Shown here: positions 51,745 to 62,222 of the stretch, piece by piece
Layout of the letters: every line of letters starts with the position of its first letter
How positions within the stretch are numbered: the first letter of the stretch is position 1
NCBI GenBank assembly: GCA_029204225.1
Contig: MU832568.1
Location: 1 to 64,000, forward strand
From: Diphasiastrum complanatum
Lineage: Eukaryota > Streptophyta > Lycopodiopsida > Lycopodiales > Lycopodiaceae
Length of the DNA: 64,000 nt
Direction: 5' to 3'
Notes under the pieces: model-generated
What the model was told of the DNA's origin: nothing
Databases searched by the model: none
What the model saw: only the letters and a program-made list of their open reading frames with translations
Position numbers and translations under genes: made by a program

Positions 51745-51756
51745 TGGTATCAGAGC
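51745..51756 (+). other. Primer-binding site of copia G
   Basis: TGGTATCAGAGC, the complement of the initiator Met tRNA 3' end used by most plant copia elements, lies immediately after the terminal CA at 51,744. Confidence 0.85.
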
Positions 51757-52501
51757 CTACCTAAGGTTACCATGCATTTTGATCCATTTGAGTGAAAACT
51801 ATTCATCAATCTTGAGCTAGAAATTGTCAAGGCCCATTTTTCTAGCTATCTTGTTCAATTTTGGATCAAAAGAGATCAAAAGGACATTGATTGGGTCTGA
51901 CCTGGTACCGTACGGAATCAGGTGCTCAGACATGTGTGAGGAACATCCAATTTCAGTTTGGGAGTTCTCTTTCATGTTTGATCCAAAAATCTTGCTAGAT
52001 AGCTTGTTTTGAAGCTATTTTTGTCTAGTTTCTGATGCAATCAGTTTCATTCCATTTGGTTGAGCCAATCAAAAGTTATAAGCTTTTGAAGAGGGTTAGG
52101 TAGGGCACCTAGACCTGGGTGGACACATTTGGTTTGGTCAAAAGATTGCTTGTTTGATCCAAAATCACAGTTGAATGCTTACCAATCTCATCTATATGTG
52201 ATCTAGGCACTGTTTTGAGATCTTAGCCATTTTGTTTCATGCAATATCATTGTATTTGAGTCAAATTTGGTTTCTTAGTGTATTTCACACGTGCTAAGAG
52301 TGTTTGATCCTAACTTTGCCCATACTCCATCATTTGATGTGAAGTAGATCTAGTTTTGGAGAGATTGAGATAGCTAGTGAGAATCATCTCACAGTTTGTT
52401 GCAAGATCTTGCATAGGAGATGGTAGCACACCATTATTGGATCCTATAGTGAGAGAGAAGCAACATTTTTTGTTCATCACTTTTATTTATCTCCACTTTA
52501 C

Positions 52502-54937
52502 ATGACTTCAATGAGTTCATACTTGTTGCAACCAAGTGAGAGATTGTCTACTTCCAATTATTCAATATGGAAGTTGAGGATGGAGTCCATCTTGATACTC
52601 CAAGATGTGATGGACATTGTACTTGGGATTGAGGAGGAGCCTCAAGTCCTTCAAGAAGTACAAAAATACAAGAAGAGAGCTAGGATGGCTCTCCACTACA
52701 TTAAGATGAATGTCTCTAATGAGATATTGAGGGAGATTGGTGATTGTTCTACATCCAAGGAAGCTTGGGATTGTCTCAAGTCCATCTATGAGGCTAAGAA
52801 CACCTCTAGGCTCCTCACTCTTAGAAATCAAATATTCCAAAGTAGTCAAAAGAGTGATGAGAGTGCATCTAATTATGTTTTGAGAGTCAAGGATATTCAT
52901 AGGGAGCTTGCATGTATTGGTGACTCAATCAATCAAAGTGAGCTAGTCCAAGTCATTCTCAATGGCTTGAGAGATGAATATGACAACCTTGTCCAATCCT
53001 ATGCTATTAAGGAGGAGCTACCAAGTTTGGAGGCCCTTCAAAGTGTGCTTATTTCTGAAGAATCAAGACAAGAGTACAAACTCTTGAGGATGGACAAGCT
53101 ATCACTCAATCATGATGATGGCAAAGTTCTATTTGCCAAGCACAAAGAGAGGAGTAAGAAGCAACACCATCACTTCTCTAATGACAAAGCTAAAGACCAA
53201 GATGGAGAGGAGGAGGATACCTCTCATGCTTCTACTTCAAATCTCAAGAAGAAAAAGATCAAGTGCTTTTATTGTGGCAAGAAAGGCCATTATGCCACCA
53301 ATTGCTTCAAGAAGAAGAATCAACTCAATCAAGCCAGCATCACCAATGAGGAAGAAGACTATATTGCAAGTGATGGAGAAGGCTCTCTTATGGCATCAAG
53401 CTTCTCCTCTTCCACCTTCAACAAGGATGACTCATGGTATATTGATAGTGGAGCATCTTCACATATGTGTGGCTCCAAGCACTTTTTTTCATCTATTATG
53501 CCTTATGATGGAGTCAAGAAGACCATATACTTTGCAAGTAAGCATGAGTGCAATATTGAAGGAGTAGGGATTATTCCCTTGAAGCTTGCATCTTCTAACG
53601 ATCTCTTTCTCAACAATGTTCTTTTTGTCCCAAAGCTTACAAAGAACATCTCAAGTGTTGGCCAACTTCTTCATAGTGGCTTTGATGTCAATTTCAATAT
53701 TGACAATTGTGTGATTAAGAAGGATGGTGAGATCCTTGCATATGGATCAAGATTTGAAGGCATCTACAAATTTGATCCAAGTGAGAGTGCAAACTCTCTT
53801 GATGTTTCTTATATTTCCAAAATTTCAAAGGAGGATTACACAAGATGCACATATCTTCTCTCTTCAAGTATTATGGTGTATGATTATTCCTTATTATTCA
53901 AAGCATATGTTGAGAAGAAATTCTCATTGAAGATCAAAGCTTTGAGGAGTATTGGAGCTCTTGAAGTAATAGCACCATATGAAGTTTTATTCAAGATGAA
54001 GCCTAAGGTTGATCACCTTAGTGAACTTGGAAGTGCTTGCTTTGCATATATTCCCTTGGAAACAAGAAGGAAGGATGATCCAAGCTCATGGATCATGATT
54101 GGATACTCATCCATCAAGGAGGCCTTTAGTGTCTTTACACTCTCTATTTCAAATGCGATGGTGAATAGAGATGTCATATTGCATGAAGATTCAATCTTGG
54201 AAGTGGCCGAGATCAAGGCTTCTCAAGGAGCATCACAAGTTATCCTTTTTGAAGGTATTCAAGTTATTATGGGGCCAATGTGTGAGGAGGAGTTTCTTCT
54301 TCTTATGATTTCAAGAAGATCTTCAAGATGCATGGCCGAGTCTTTATCCTCACATGGCAAAGAGGGGCATATTTCATGTTGTATCTACTACAACACATTT
54401 ATATATGCTTCTCTTCCTTTGCTTGAAATGCTATCTTGCTTCATTGAATTTTTTGGATCTCAAAGTTCAAGAAAAGCTATACTAGTTTTGTATGATGCTT
54501 ATGGTATGGTCATGTTTCTTGTCATTATTGACTTAGATGTGTTTCCAATACTTTTTGAAAGCAAGATATTGTATTGTCAAAAGTATGCTCTTGGTTCTAG
54601 TAAGAACAAGATTGAGCTTGGTACTTACTTTTTTGAAAATCATGTTTTCACATGTTTTGAGGCAAATTGTAAACTCCTCTTGAGATTAAGTGAAGCATCC
54701 AAAGTGGACACTTACATCCTTGAGAGAGTAACTAGCCTAAAAAAGATCAAGATAGTCTTTGATATCAAGATTAGATCCATCATGGATATAGTTCATTGTA
54801 TGTGGACTAGTCAAGCTAGAAAGCATAATCTTGATAATCATCATTGTTTCATATCTTATGATCTTGATCTCCATGATCCTTATGAGGCTTGGAAGCCTCA
54901 GATTTCTCTATTTATGGTGCATCCATCATGCAAGTGA
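52502..54937 (+). CDS. Copia G Gag-protease polyprotein with eroded integrase and novel C-terminus (811 aa)
   Basis: An uninterrupted 811-codon frame, the longest in the window. Residues about 10-195 are a copia Gag (UBN2) domain (NYSIWKLRMES, EAWDCLKSIYEAKN, LRNQIFQSSQKSDESASNYV). Residues 255-268 form the zinc knuckle CFYCGKKGHYATNC. Residues about 311-425 are the aspartic protease (WYIDSGASSHMC; DSG intact). Residues about 465-565 retain only the flanks of integrase (FKAYVEKKFSLKIKALRS; FKMKPKVDHLSELGSACFAY; VNRDVILHEDS). The catalytic core with all three acidic residues is cut out in frame. Residues about 570-811 have no RT or RNase H motif and I do not recognise them; hydrophobic stretches such as LVLYDAYGMVMFLVIIDLDV occur. 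The ATG lies about 745 bp after the primer site. It is either a non-autonomous element that still makes Gag and protease, or a recent chimera. Confidence 0.8.
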   Translation: MTSMSSYLLQPSERLSTSNYSIWKLRMESILILQDVMDIVLGIEEEPQVLQEVQKYKKRARMALHYIKMNVSNEILREIGDCSTSKEAWDCLKSIYEAKNTSRLLTLRNQIFQSSQKSDESASNYVLRVKDIHRELACIGDSINQSELVQVILNGLRDEYDNLVQSYAIKEELPSLEALQSVLISEESRQEYKLLRMDKLSLNHDDGKVLFAKHKERSKKQHHHFSNDKAKDQDGEEEDTSHASTSNLKKKKIKCFYCGKKGHYATNCFKKKNQLNQASITNEEEDYIASDGEGSLMASSFSSSTFNKDDSWYIDSGASSHMCGSKHFFSSIMPYDGVKKTIYFASKHECNIEGVGIIPLKLASSNDLFLNNVLFVPKLTKNISSVGQLLHSGFDVNFNIDNCVIKKDGEILAYGSRFEGIYKFDPSESANSLDVSYISKISKEDYTRCTYLLSSSIMVYDYSLLFKAYVEKKFSLKIKALRSIGALEVIAPYEVLFKMKPKVDHLSELGSACFAYIPLETRRKDDPSSWIMIGYSSIKEAFSVFTLSISNAMVNRDVILHEDSILEVAEIKASQGASQVILFEGIQVIMGPMCEEEFLLLMISRRSSRCMAESLSSHGKEGHISCCIYYNTFIYASLPLLEMLSCFIEFFGSQSSRKAILVLYDAYGMVMFLVIIDLDVFPILFESKILYCQKYALGSSKNKIELGTYFFENHVFTCFEANCKLLLRLSEASKVDTYILERVTSLKKIKIVFDIKIRSIMDIVHCMWTSQARKHNLDNHHCFISYDLDLHDPYEAWKPQISLFMVHPSCK

Positions 54938-56502
54938 AACTTTCAAGGCAAAGATCATCATCAAGCATGGAGGAAGCCCATGATAATAGTGGCATATTGG
55001 TGGAGCACTCTTCAAAGGCATTGGCAAGAGATCTCTACCAAAGAGATCTTATCATGGATATGATGAGGGTGCTGCTATGATGGATCCCTTGGCTGATCTT
55101 CACTTCTTATGCATACCAAAGGATCCACTCAAAAAGATTTACAAACTTCTCAAGTGATCTAGCTACAAAAGATCCAATCTACATATGCAAGAAACTCAAT
55201 TTTTGGGTAGAAGTCAATCTATAGCATGCTCTAGCATTGATAATGTGGTAGTCTGATGCTAGTAAGCAATCAAGACGAAATACAAACAACAAGTCCGCCT
55301 ACGTTATCTTCACCAAATCCTTGATATATGTGCTTGATCCTTTCATAAACTACAACACAAGCTATGATACCATCATGTGAATAATTTGGGATTAATCAAG
55401 ATTCAAATCCATAACCTGATCTTTGGTTAGAAATAGATCACCTCTACCAATCCTGCCAATGTAGAAAAATCAACATCTACTCAAAGAAAGAGATGCAAAC
55501 TCACTAGGAACCTAATAAAACATCAAACATAAGATATGATGAAGTTTCTGTCCATAAAAAAAATAGAAAGCTGCTCTATTTCACACGTGTGGATCCAAAA
55601 ATAGCATAAAATAAGCATTCTACACACAAGATTGCAAGATATCACCAATATAGTGTAGCAATGGATAGATGAACCCAAGAGAACCATGTATAAGCATGAA
55701 ATGAGATAAGAGAGAGAGAATGTCTTTTTCTTTCCATGAGTTACATCCTTTTATACAAGGTCCAAATCTAACTTCAAACTTTGGTTTCTCTCCATAATGA
55801 AAAACCCTACTATTTTTGTGACTAGATTAAATGTCTCTACTGCTCAAATTGAATCTACCAAAAACTCGTGTTCTATAGTTTCCCACACTTTCCAAAAGTG
55901 TTTATTCAAATGCTTTTAGACGAATATAGCTTTGAAAAGTTAAGCTCTAAGTCTAATATAAAAATTGGCCTCAATTGCCAAATATACAAATATGACAAAA
56001 ATAGCAAAACTAGTTGAAATTTCTCACAGATAGTAACTACATTTTTTCGTCCTAAGAAATTTGTTGTTGTTCAACTCTAAACAATTGTGTGCAAGTACTC
56101 CCATTGCTCTGGATCTTTTTTGTTGCAACGCCAATACTTATTCCAACAATCCTTGTAGACCCCAACATTGGATTCACCTTTTCGCTGTGAGATAGGAGCC
56201 CAAGATTGTATCTTCACTTTCATGTAATTTATGGACATCGTGACTAGTTGCAGTTCCCAATCATATTGGATATATGATGTCACTCGGCCTCACAAGAATA
56301 AGTCATTCTTCTTTACATCAATCTAAGGGTTAAAACTTCTCTTGATTTATTGAGAGTTGGACCACAATAATGCCCATCATGCTCTTCCAATTGTTAGGGG
56401 CTATATTGACTTTTTTGTGTCATTACACATGTTAGTAGGGTGATTAGGCCAATTTTGGCATTAGAGGTAACTCGAGCAAGTACACATGCCACATGATGAG
56501 TA

Positions 56503-56570
56503 AGCCATATCCAAAAGTAAGTTAGGCACCTGACACAGCCAAATCCAAAAGTAAGTTAGGCACCTGACAC
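56503..56570. repeat. 34-bp two-copy tandem duplication
   Basis: 56,503-56,536 and 56,537-56,570 are identical except at one base in AGCCA(T/A)ATCCAAAAGTAAG. Confidence 0.95.
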
Positions 56571-57640
56571 ATGTCATGATGATAGAGGGATAGTGACACT
56601 TCCTATGTGTGGTATTGAGATCATATGTGACCAATCACAAGTTAGAGATTCATGAAATTGGTCCAATCAAGTTTGAGGGTCATCATATCACTAAGCCAAT
56701 CACATTTAGAGGAGGAAAAGAAGGGTTCCAATCATGTTTCACTCTCCTTCACCTCAATTTGCTACTTATATGTGTCTTAGATCAATGAATTTGAAGCTTG
56801 GCAATCATGAGAAATAAAATGTCACGCTCAACCATAGGCAACGTTACAAGAGTTAACACGTAGTTAGCTGATATTTTAATGTAAAACCTCTCTTGTAATG
56901 ACTAGCTAGATTATCTTTTAATTCCATTTAGCGGAATATAAGTATGGGAACAGAAATCAAAAGATAGAGAGATGAATAGAGAAGAAAAGAGATGAGGAAG
57001 AGAGAGGTGTAAGAGGAGCGTCAGATCGCTATTTGGTGCCGCACTGTCGACTCACTCTGAGAAAAGAAAATGCAAAGATGTTTTGTTCTTTCGATAGTTT
57101 TTTGCGTTATTTGATTGATTGTTCCATTGCTTGTGATTCGAATTAGCTTATCTAGTTCCTGCAATTCCTCACGTCACACAACACGCTTTTGCTAGCAATA
57201 CCTAGCACTAGAAAATCCCCAACTTTTTTTTGGATAAGATGTCAGAGATTAGTATCTGGACTTACCACATGTGAAGAAAAAGTCCCTGCTTTCCTTGATT
57301 TTGTCTATAGCTTGCCAGTCCACTTGCCCTTGAAAAATGAATTTCCCATCATCTCCATCAATGTTTGGAGATGCTTTCCCCTTGTCTTCATGTTAGCTAG
57401 TCAGTGCTCCTTGCCTACCAAGACACTTGTGCAAGCCTTCCAAGGAGGGTAGCTCCTTCTTAATAGCATAACATTGCATGAGGTTCTCATAGCCTTTTGC
57501 TAAATCCATTTAGGAGAATCTAGAGAAGGAATCCCTCTTTGATAGCATCACCTATACAAGCAAGGTAATCATTGAAAGATTTCATCCTCAAAACATACAC
57601 AGCGGCAAGCCTCAATTGTTGTTGTACGTGCTTTTACTTT

Positions 57641-57817
57641 TATTAGAATTTCATTGGACACAATTTTATTTTATTTTATAATATGAAGATCTAGTCTAGC
57701 TCTCTTATCAAATTTGGAATCTCCAGTGCTGCATGAGATCTTACTATTAGAATTTCATTGGACACAATTTTATTTGATTTTATGATATGAAGATCTAGTC
57801 TAGCTCTCTTATCAAAA
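57641..57817. repeat. Approx. 72-bp direct repeat with 32-bp spacer
   Basis: TATTAGAATTTCATTGGACA through TAGCTCTCTTATCAAA occurs at 57,641-57,712 and 57,745-57,816 with two or three mismatches. Confidence 0.95.
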
Positions 57818-58205
57818 TGGTCATGGACTATAGAATAGATTTGCAAGATAAACATCAATGTTTGTTGAATCACTACATGGAGTGAGATTAGATTCCAACA
57901 TAAGGTGGATAGAAGATTCAAAAGTGCATATGCATACTTTTGGAAGACAGAGTTGTTTCATGGCTATCCAAGAAGCAAGACACAATTCCTCTATCATCTT
58001 GGTATTAAAGCATGGTTTGTTTGTCCAAAAAATAGACCGTTTTGTGCGCATGCATCATTTGCTACCAAGTACTTATGAGTAGGAGCTAGGACCTAGACGT
58101 AGACCTAGAATATATCATGTTTGCAAGTTTTTTTTCACCCCTCTTGGATATAATTCTCCATATTCTGATTACTGACATGAAATCAATTTCTTAGGATCAG
58201 CGTAT

Positions 58206-58330
58206 TCCACACCATCATTGGCATGCCAGTGATGGTGCAGAAACCATCCAAGGGTGGTTGGTGGGTTCTCTTCCACATCATCATGCCAGTGATGGTACAG
58301 ACACCATCCAAGGGTGGTGGTGGGTTCTCT
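58206..58330. repeat. Approx. 62-bp two-copy tandem duplication
   Basis: Both copies run TCCACA(C/T)CATCAT...GCCAGTGATGGT...ACCATCCAAGGGTGG...GGTGGGTTCTCT, with small indels. Confidence 0.93.
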
Positions 58331-58453
58331 TTAGAATCATCAATCACCACAAAATATGTACAAGATTGACGATACTTGACTAATATCAAAATTTATTGCT
58401 GAACAGTAAAACACAGATTAAAAATAGTACCACACAAGAGCCCTATTAGGAAC

Positions 58454-58527
58454 AACTAATACAGCTTTTTCCTCTTCCAGATATGATGCTAACTAATACA
58501 GCTTTTTCTTCTTCCAGATATGATTTT
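58454..58527. repeat. 37-bp two-copy tandem duplication
   Basis: AACTAATACAGCTTTTTC through CTTCCAGATATGAT occurs at 58,454-58,490 and 58,491-58,527, nearly identical. Confidence 0.95.
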
Positions 58528-59079
58528 TATCACATCCGCGCTATAAATGCATGAGACGTCAATTGAAGATCAGAGCACAAGCTCTGCAAAGGAATCTGGA
58601 TACCAAATGGTTGAATTCTAGTTCCCGAGGATCCATATTCCGGCTAGAGAGAAACATGAATACTTGCACAAAGGCCAAGAGCACAATTTTGGTGAAAAAT
58701 TTACATATGAACAAGTGCTTAGTTTTTTCTTAGCTGCACTGTCTTTTCCTAGCTGCAAAAGGACACACTGTAGGGTTTGTGTACTGGAATTGTACATATA
58801 GCTTTAACATTTGCAGTCTGGTTTGATAAGGCACACCTCATACCGTTTGATATTGCCCACAGATAACATTGTTGCCAACATTGCTGTTTTGTATAGTTTG
58901 TTACATAAACTGTACATCAGCCATTCTCAGTTGATCCATGCAGTAGACTTAAGTGCATCTGACGGAAACTGGCTGTTGAAAATGATCCCGGAATATACAC
59001 CAGCTCTGAGCTCACATGCTAATTTACAAAACCGCATGTCACCATTTAACTGACTTGAACTCCTCCCTTGGTAGGTTAA

Positions 59080-62000
59080 TCACAGCATTCTCAGCGTTGA
59101 CTCTATATCAGCATTCTTTAGCCACCGTAATGGCAGGAAAAATGATACAATGCCCACAATTGCAGATAAAATTACAGAAAACAGTTCGATTATCCAATAT
59201 CTGCAATCCTTCAAATGGTCAGGCCTAAATTCCAGTATAGAGAGAGACACACATGTAATGTTTCTCATAGAAGGCTCAAATGTATGCAACAACAGTATCC
59301 ACTATGTCATGTAGCCTTAAACTCTCAAACAAGGAAAAGCATTTCAATTTGCACTACATAGGAGAAATACATGCCCTGCTGAGAGGCTGGTAGTATTACC
59401 TTGTTCCAGAAATGTGTCGTCCCTGACTTGAAATAATAAGGGAAAGAAGGAACTTCCAGAAATTGAATGCAAAGCTTGTAACTCTAGAAGCAACAAGGCA
59501 AGAGATAACGAGCACTATTGCCGGCTCTATCCAATGCTTTAGCCTTGTAACTGAAAAAAAGGAGAGGTTTCAAATCAATTAGTATCTGTTTTGCAGTGTC
59601 TTGTTAGAATGGAGACGAGGACAGTATCAGAAAAAAATCAGTGGAAGCTCTTAAAACCCACTATGCTTATAATTTACAAAACTGGCATACCTCCTCCTAT
59701 CTTTAGGAACAATAGCTGAAACAATGCTCCAACTGATAAAATGTTAACCAGCATGGTGGCCAGCACCTGAGACAAGAAATTACAAATTTTCACCCTCCTT
59801 AGTGTGCATAAGAACTTGAAAATCTTCAAGATGAAGTAACACTGCTGCAGAAAAGAAGGCAAGGCACCATATGCAGTCCATCACTGTGTATGAGACAAAC
59901 TATATAGATATACCAGGCCTTCAACTCCGAGTCCAGCTTGCCGAACAAACAACCAATCCAATAGAGCGTTTGCGGAAATGGCAGCCATACTTATCAGAAA
60001 AGGAGAGTTTCCATCACCCAAAGCATAAAAAACCTGCACTAGTAGGTCTCGTGCAAGGTAAAACGAAGATCCCAGAGCATCTGCCATACAAGTAGAATGA
60101 TAATGCTTGACTGCCCAACCCACCCGAGGGTAAAAAAGAGTGTGACACTGTTTCGTATAACATGAATGTATGAGTTGAAATTTGTAGACTTACGAATCTT
60201 AAGCAGAGACGAAACTATTTCTGTAGCCGAAGAACTAAATGCAAAGCGCTGAAATAGAATTCGCACAATAGGTTGAGCCAATGACATAATCACGGCTGTC
60301 ATAGATAATGTAACCATCTGTACAGAAAGAAACTAGATTGTAAGAAAATGATGTAGAATTTTGTCACAAATAGCTTCAGATTAAACCTTGAGACTCGTCC
60401 TAATTTAATTAAGCTGCAAGTAGTCACATGAACATGACTTATATAGAAACCTTGCTTCTATGTAATCCTTGCTCTACTTTCTTCCAGCTGGACTAACAAT
60501 TCAACACTTCAAGGTTGGCAGCCTAAGTTAAAATGTCTCAGAATATATCCAAGTCATGAAGTATTTCCCATGATGAGGAAAATTCTTAAGATAGGACAAT
60601 CCTTGCACATTCTTTCATTTTATCATATTATTATATGTTGTGTTTGGCATTGATTATAACTAATCAACAGGTGAAAATCAGGTTTGATGCTAGTGAACAT
60701 CAATGTATATAGGTCTCTTGTATGACTCTAGTGGTCACTCAGCAGATTATGGTGGAGCATCTTTAGCTGGTAAGTAATCAAATGTCTCATAATCGTGACC
60801 TCCCGTAATGATTCTGGAACGCGCAACTATGCGTGTAACAAAGTTAAAACCAACTTCCAGTTTGTACTATTCCTTAGACAGCAAGAATCCTTGAGAATTC
60901 ACATTGGTTACCACTTTAGCTATCACAGTTATGCATAAGTAACAAAAACTTTCAAAGGTTAGCCTTTCAAAGAATCTAACCAATCAATATGCTCCTGCTG
61001 CAGATATCATAAACTCAGGAAATTTTTGTTTAACTATACTTGAAACATGACACCGAAATCAGACCTAGTTGGCTGTTAAAGCCATGGCCTTTCCACACAT
61101 AGCAAATCGATTATCACCCTATGTTACAATCTGGAAACCACACAAACAGAGCAAATTGGTTACTCAAAAGCCTGTTAGACACTACCACTGCTTAGGAGAA
61201 AGATTCTGCCCACAAAAAAATCTTGCAGTCGTTGGGATTACCAAAGAGATTCTGCTCATAAACCCTTCTGTCACAGACCCTCGCTAGGCTGATAATGAAT
61301 CAAATGTGCACCAACAAAGTTGCCCTTTTGATACTGCCACCAATGTCTGATCCATAGTTGCCCATTCCATAGATCGCGGCCAGCAAGTGTCATGTTTTTT
61401 TTTTAAATGTTCCGACCCAGTACGTTCCGGAACGTACGGTACGTTCCGGAACATACAGTACGGTCTGCACAAAAGGGTTGGAACAGGTTTCTAAGCCTTG
61501 GATACCTGAGCAAATTTTGTGGGGCACACAAACACAGTAATGGAATATATTAGGTTGCACATCAGAGTAGGCTAAATGGACTGAAGATACTTTTGATAAG
61601 CTCAGTTATACTATCATGCCAACAACAGCTGATAAGCAACTTCGTAGCTTAGTTCTTAAAACTACCCTTTCGTGCTTAGCTGGGTGTTTCGTGTGACATG
61701 CTAAGAGTGAAAGAATTTTAAGATTCTCTTAGGTTTGAGCTGGCACTAGTCTTTGTGAAAACCATCATAGTAAGGATTCTTGAGTAGAGTAATTTTCAGA
61801 TGCAATAAAGCCAGAAGCAAAGTCAGATTGCTCATTCTAATTCGAGTAATGTGAATAACAAGGAGCATCAAATTTCACTGATGTCCTTTGAAAAATTAGA
61901 TTTAACTTGCAATAAATAACTCACAAGGAGCTGCCACTTACCATGGATAAAATGAGTCCCTGCTTCACAAATTTCCGTAGATCCGACCACAGTGAAGGCT

Positions 62001-62222
62001 GATCAAAAAAGTATGTCAGATCTAGTTGTAAATCACCTTAGAAGCAATCACGTATACACATACATGTAATTTACATTTGAGATTGAGGTTGTTGGCACAA
62101 ACTACTAGTGGGGTCTAAGACAGATCAGATTACCTTGGAAAACCGAGAAAACACTTGTAACATTGGAATGAGAAGTGAGCTCGACGCAATCCCTAATGGG
62201 GCCATTATCAGCAGGTTTGCAT
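59080..62222 (-). CDS. murJ: MurJ/MviN-type lipid II flippase, C-terminal half, seven exons (5' end outside or unplaced)
   Basis: Minus-strand exons: 62,222-62,134, 61,998-61,942, 60,317-60,194, 60,080-59,914, 59,766-59,691, 59,550-59,400 and 59,200-59,080 (stop). All have GT/AG borders and every phase matches, giving 260 C-terminal residues of a protein normally around 510. Diagnostic segments: ANLLIMAPLGIASSSLLIPM and LQVFSRFSK, LRKFVKQGLILSM, MSLAQPIVRILFQRFAF, FYLARDLLVQVFYALGDGNS, ANALLDWLFV, GLGVEGL, VLATMLVNILSVGALF, WIEPAIVLVISCLVASRVTS, and LSAIVGIVSFFLPLRWLKNA at the end. Multiple membrane helices are evident. MurJ flips lipid II across the membrane for peptidoglycan synthesis; in plants it would act in the plastid envelope. 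The sequence is most like cyanobacterial MurJ as I recall it (FYLARDLLV, ANLLI.TPLGI). The 5' exons and any transit peptide were not found before 64,000. Confidence 0.9.
60318..61941 (-). other. Large intron of the MurJ gene
   Basis: The 1.6-kb intron between the exons at 61,942-61,998 and 60,194-60,317 has a GTAAGT donor and a TTTCTTTCTGTACAG acceptor. It contains the palindrome pair at 61,421-61,455 and no recognisable gene. Confidence 0.8.
61421..61455. repeat. Paired TACGTTCCGGAACGTA palindromes
   Basis: A perfect 16-bp palindrome (61,421-61,436) is followed three bases later by a near-perfect copy, TACGTTCCGGAACATA (61,440-61,455), within a MurJ intron. Related copies are at 63,158-63,173 and 63,730-63,743. 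Confidence 0.85.

Larger units (their letters stand above)
54938..59079. other. Intergenic; several short tandem duplications, no recognised gene
   Basis: No 3' LTR matching the copia G leader was found. A minus-strand frame near 56,283-56,077 (ending WRCNKKDPEQWEYLHTIV) is not assigned. Two-copy tandem duplications lie at 56,503-56,570, 57,641-57,817, 58,206-58,330 and 58,454-58,527. The last few hundred bases before 59,080 should include the MurJ 3' UTR. Confidence 0.45.

Noticed and set aside
57189-57452. 87-codon frame possibly coding
   Set aside because: No motif and no flanking exon; consistent with chance.
59080-62222. MurJ as bacterial contamination
   Set aside because: The coding sequence is split by six introns with GT/AG borders and matching phases, so it is a nuclear gene.
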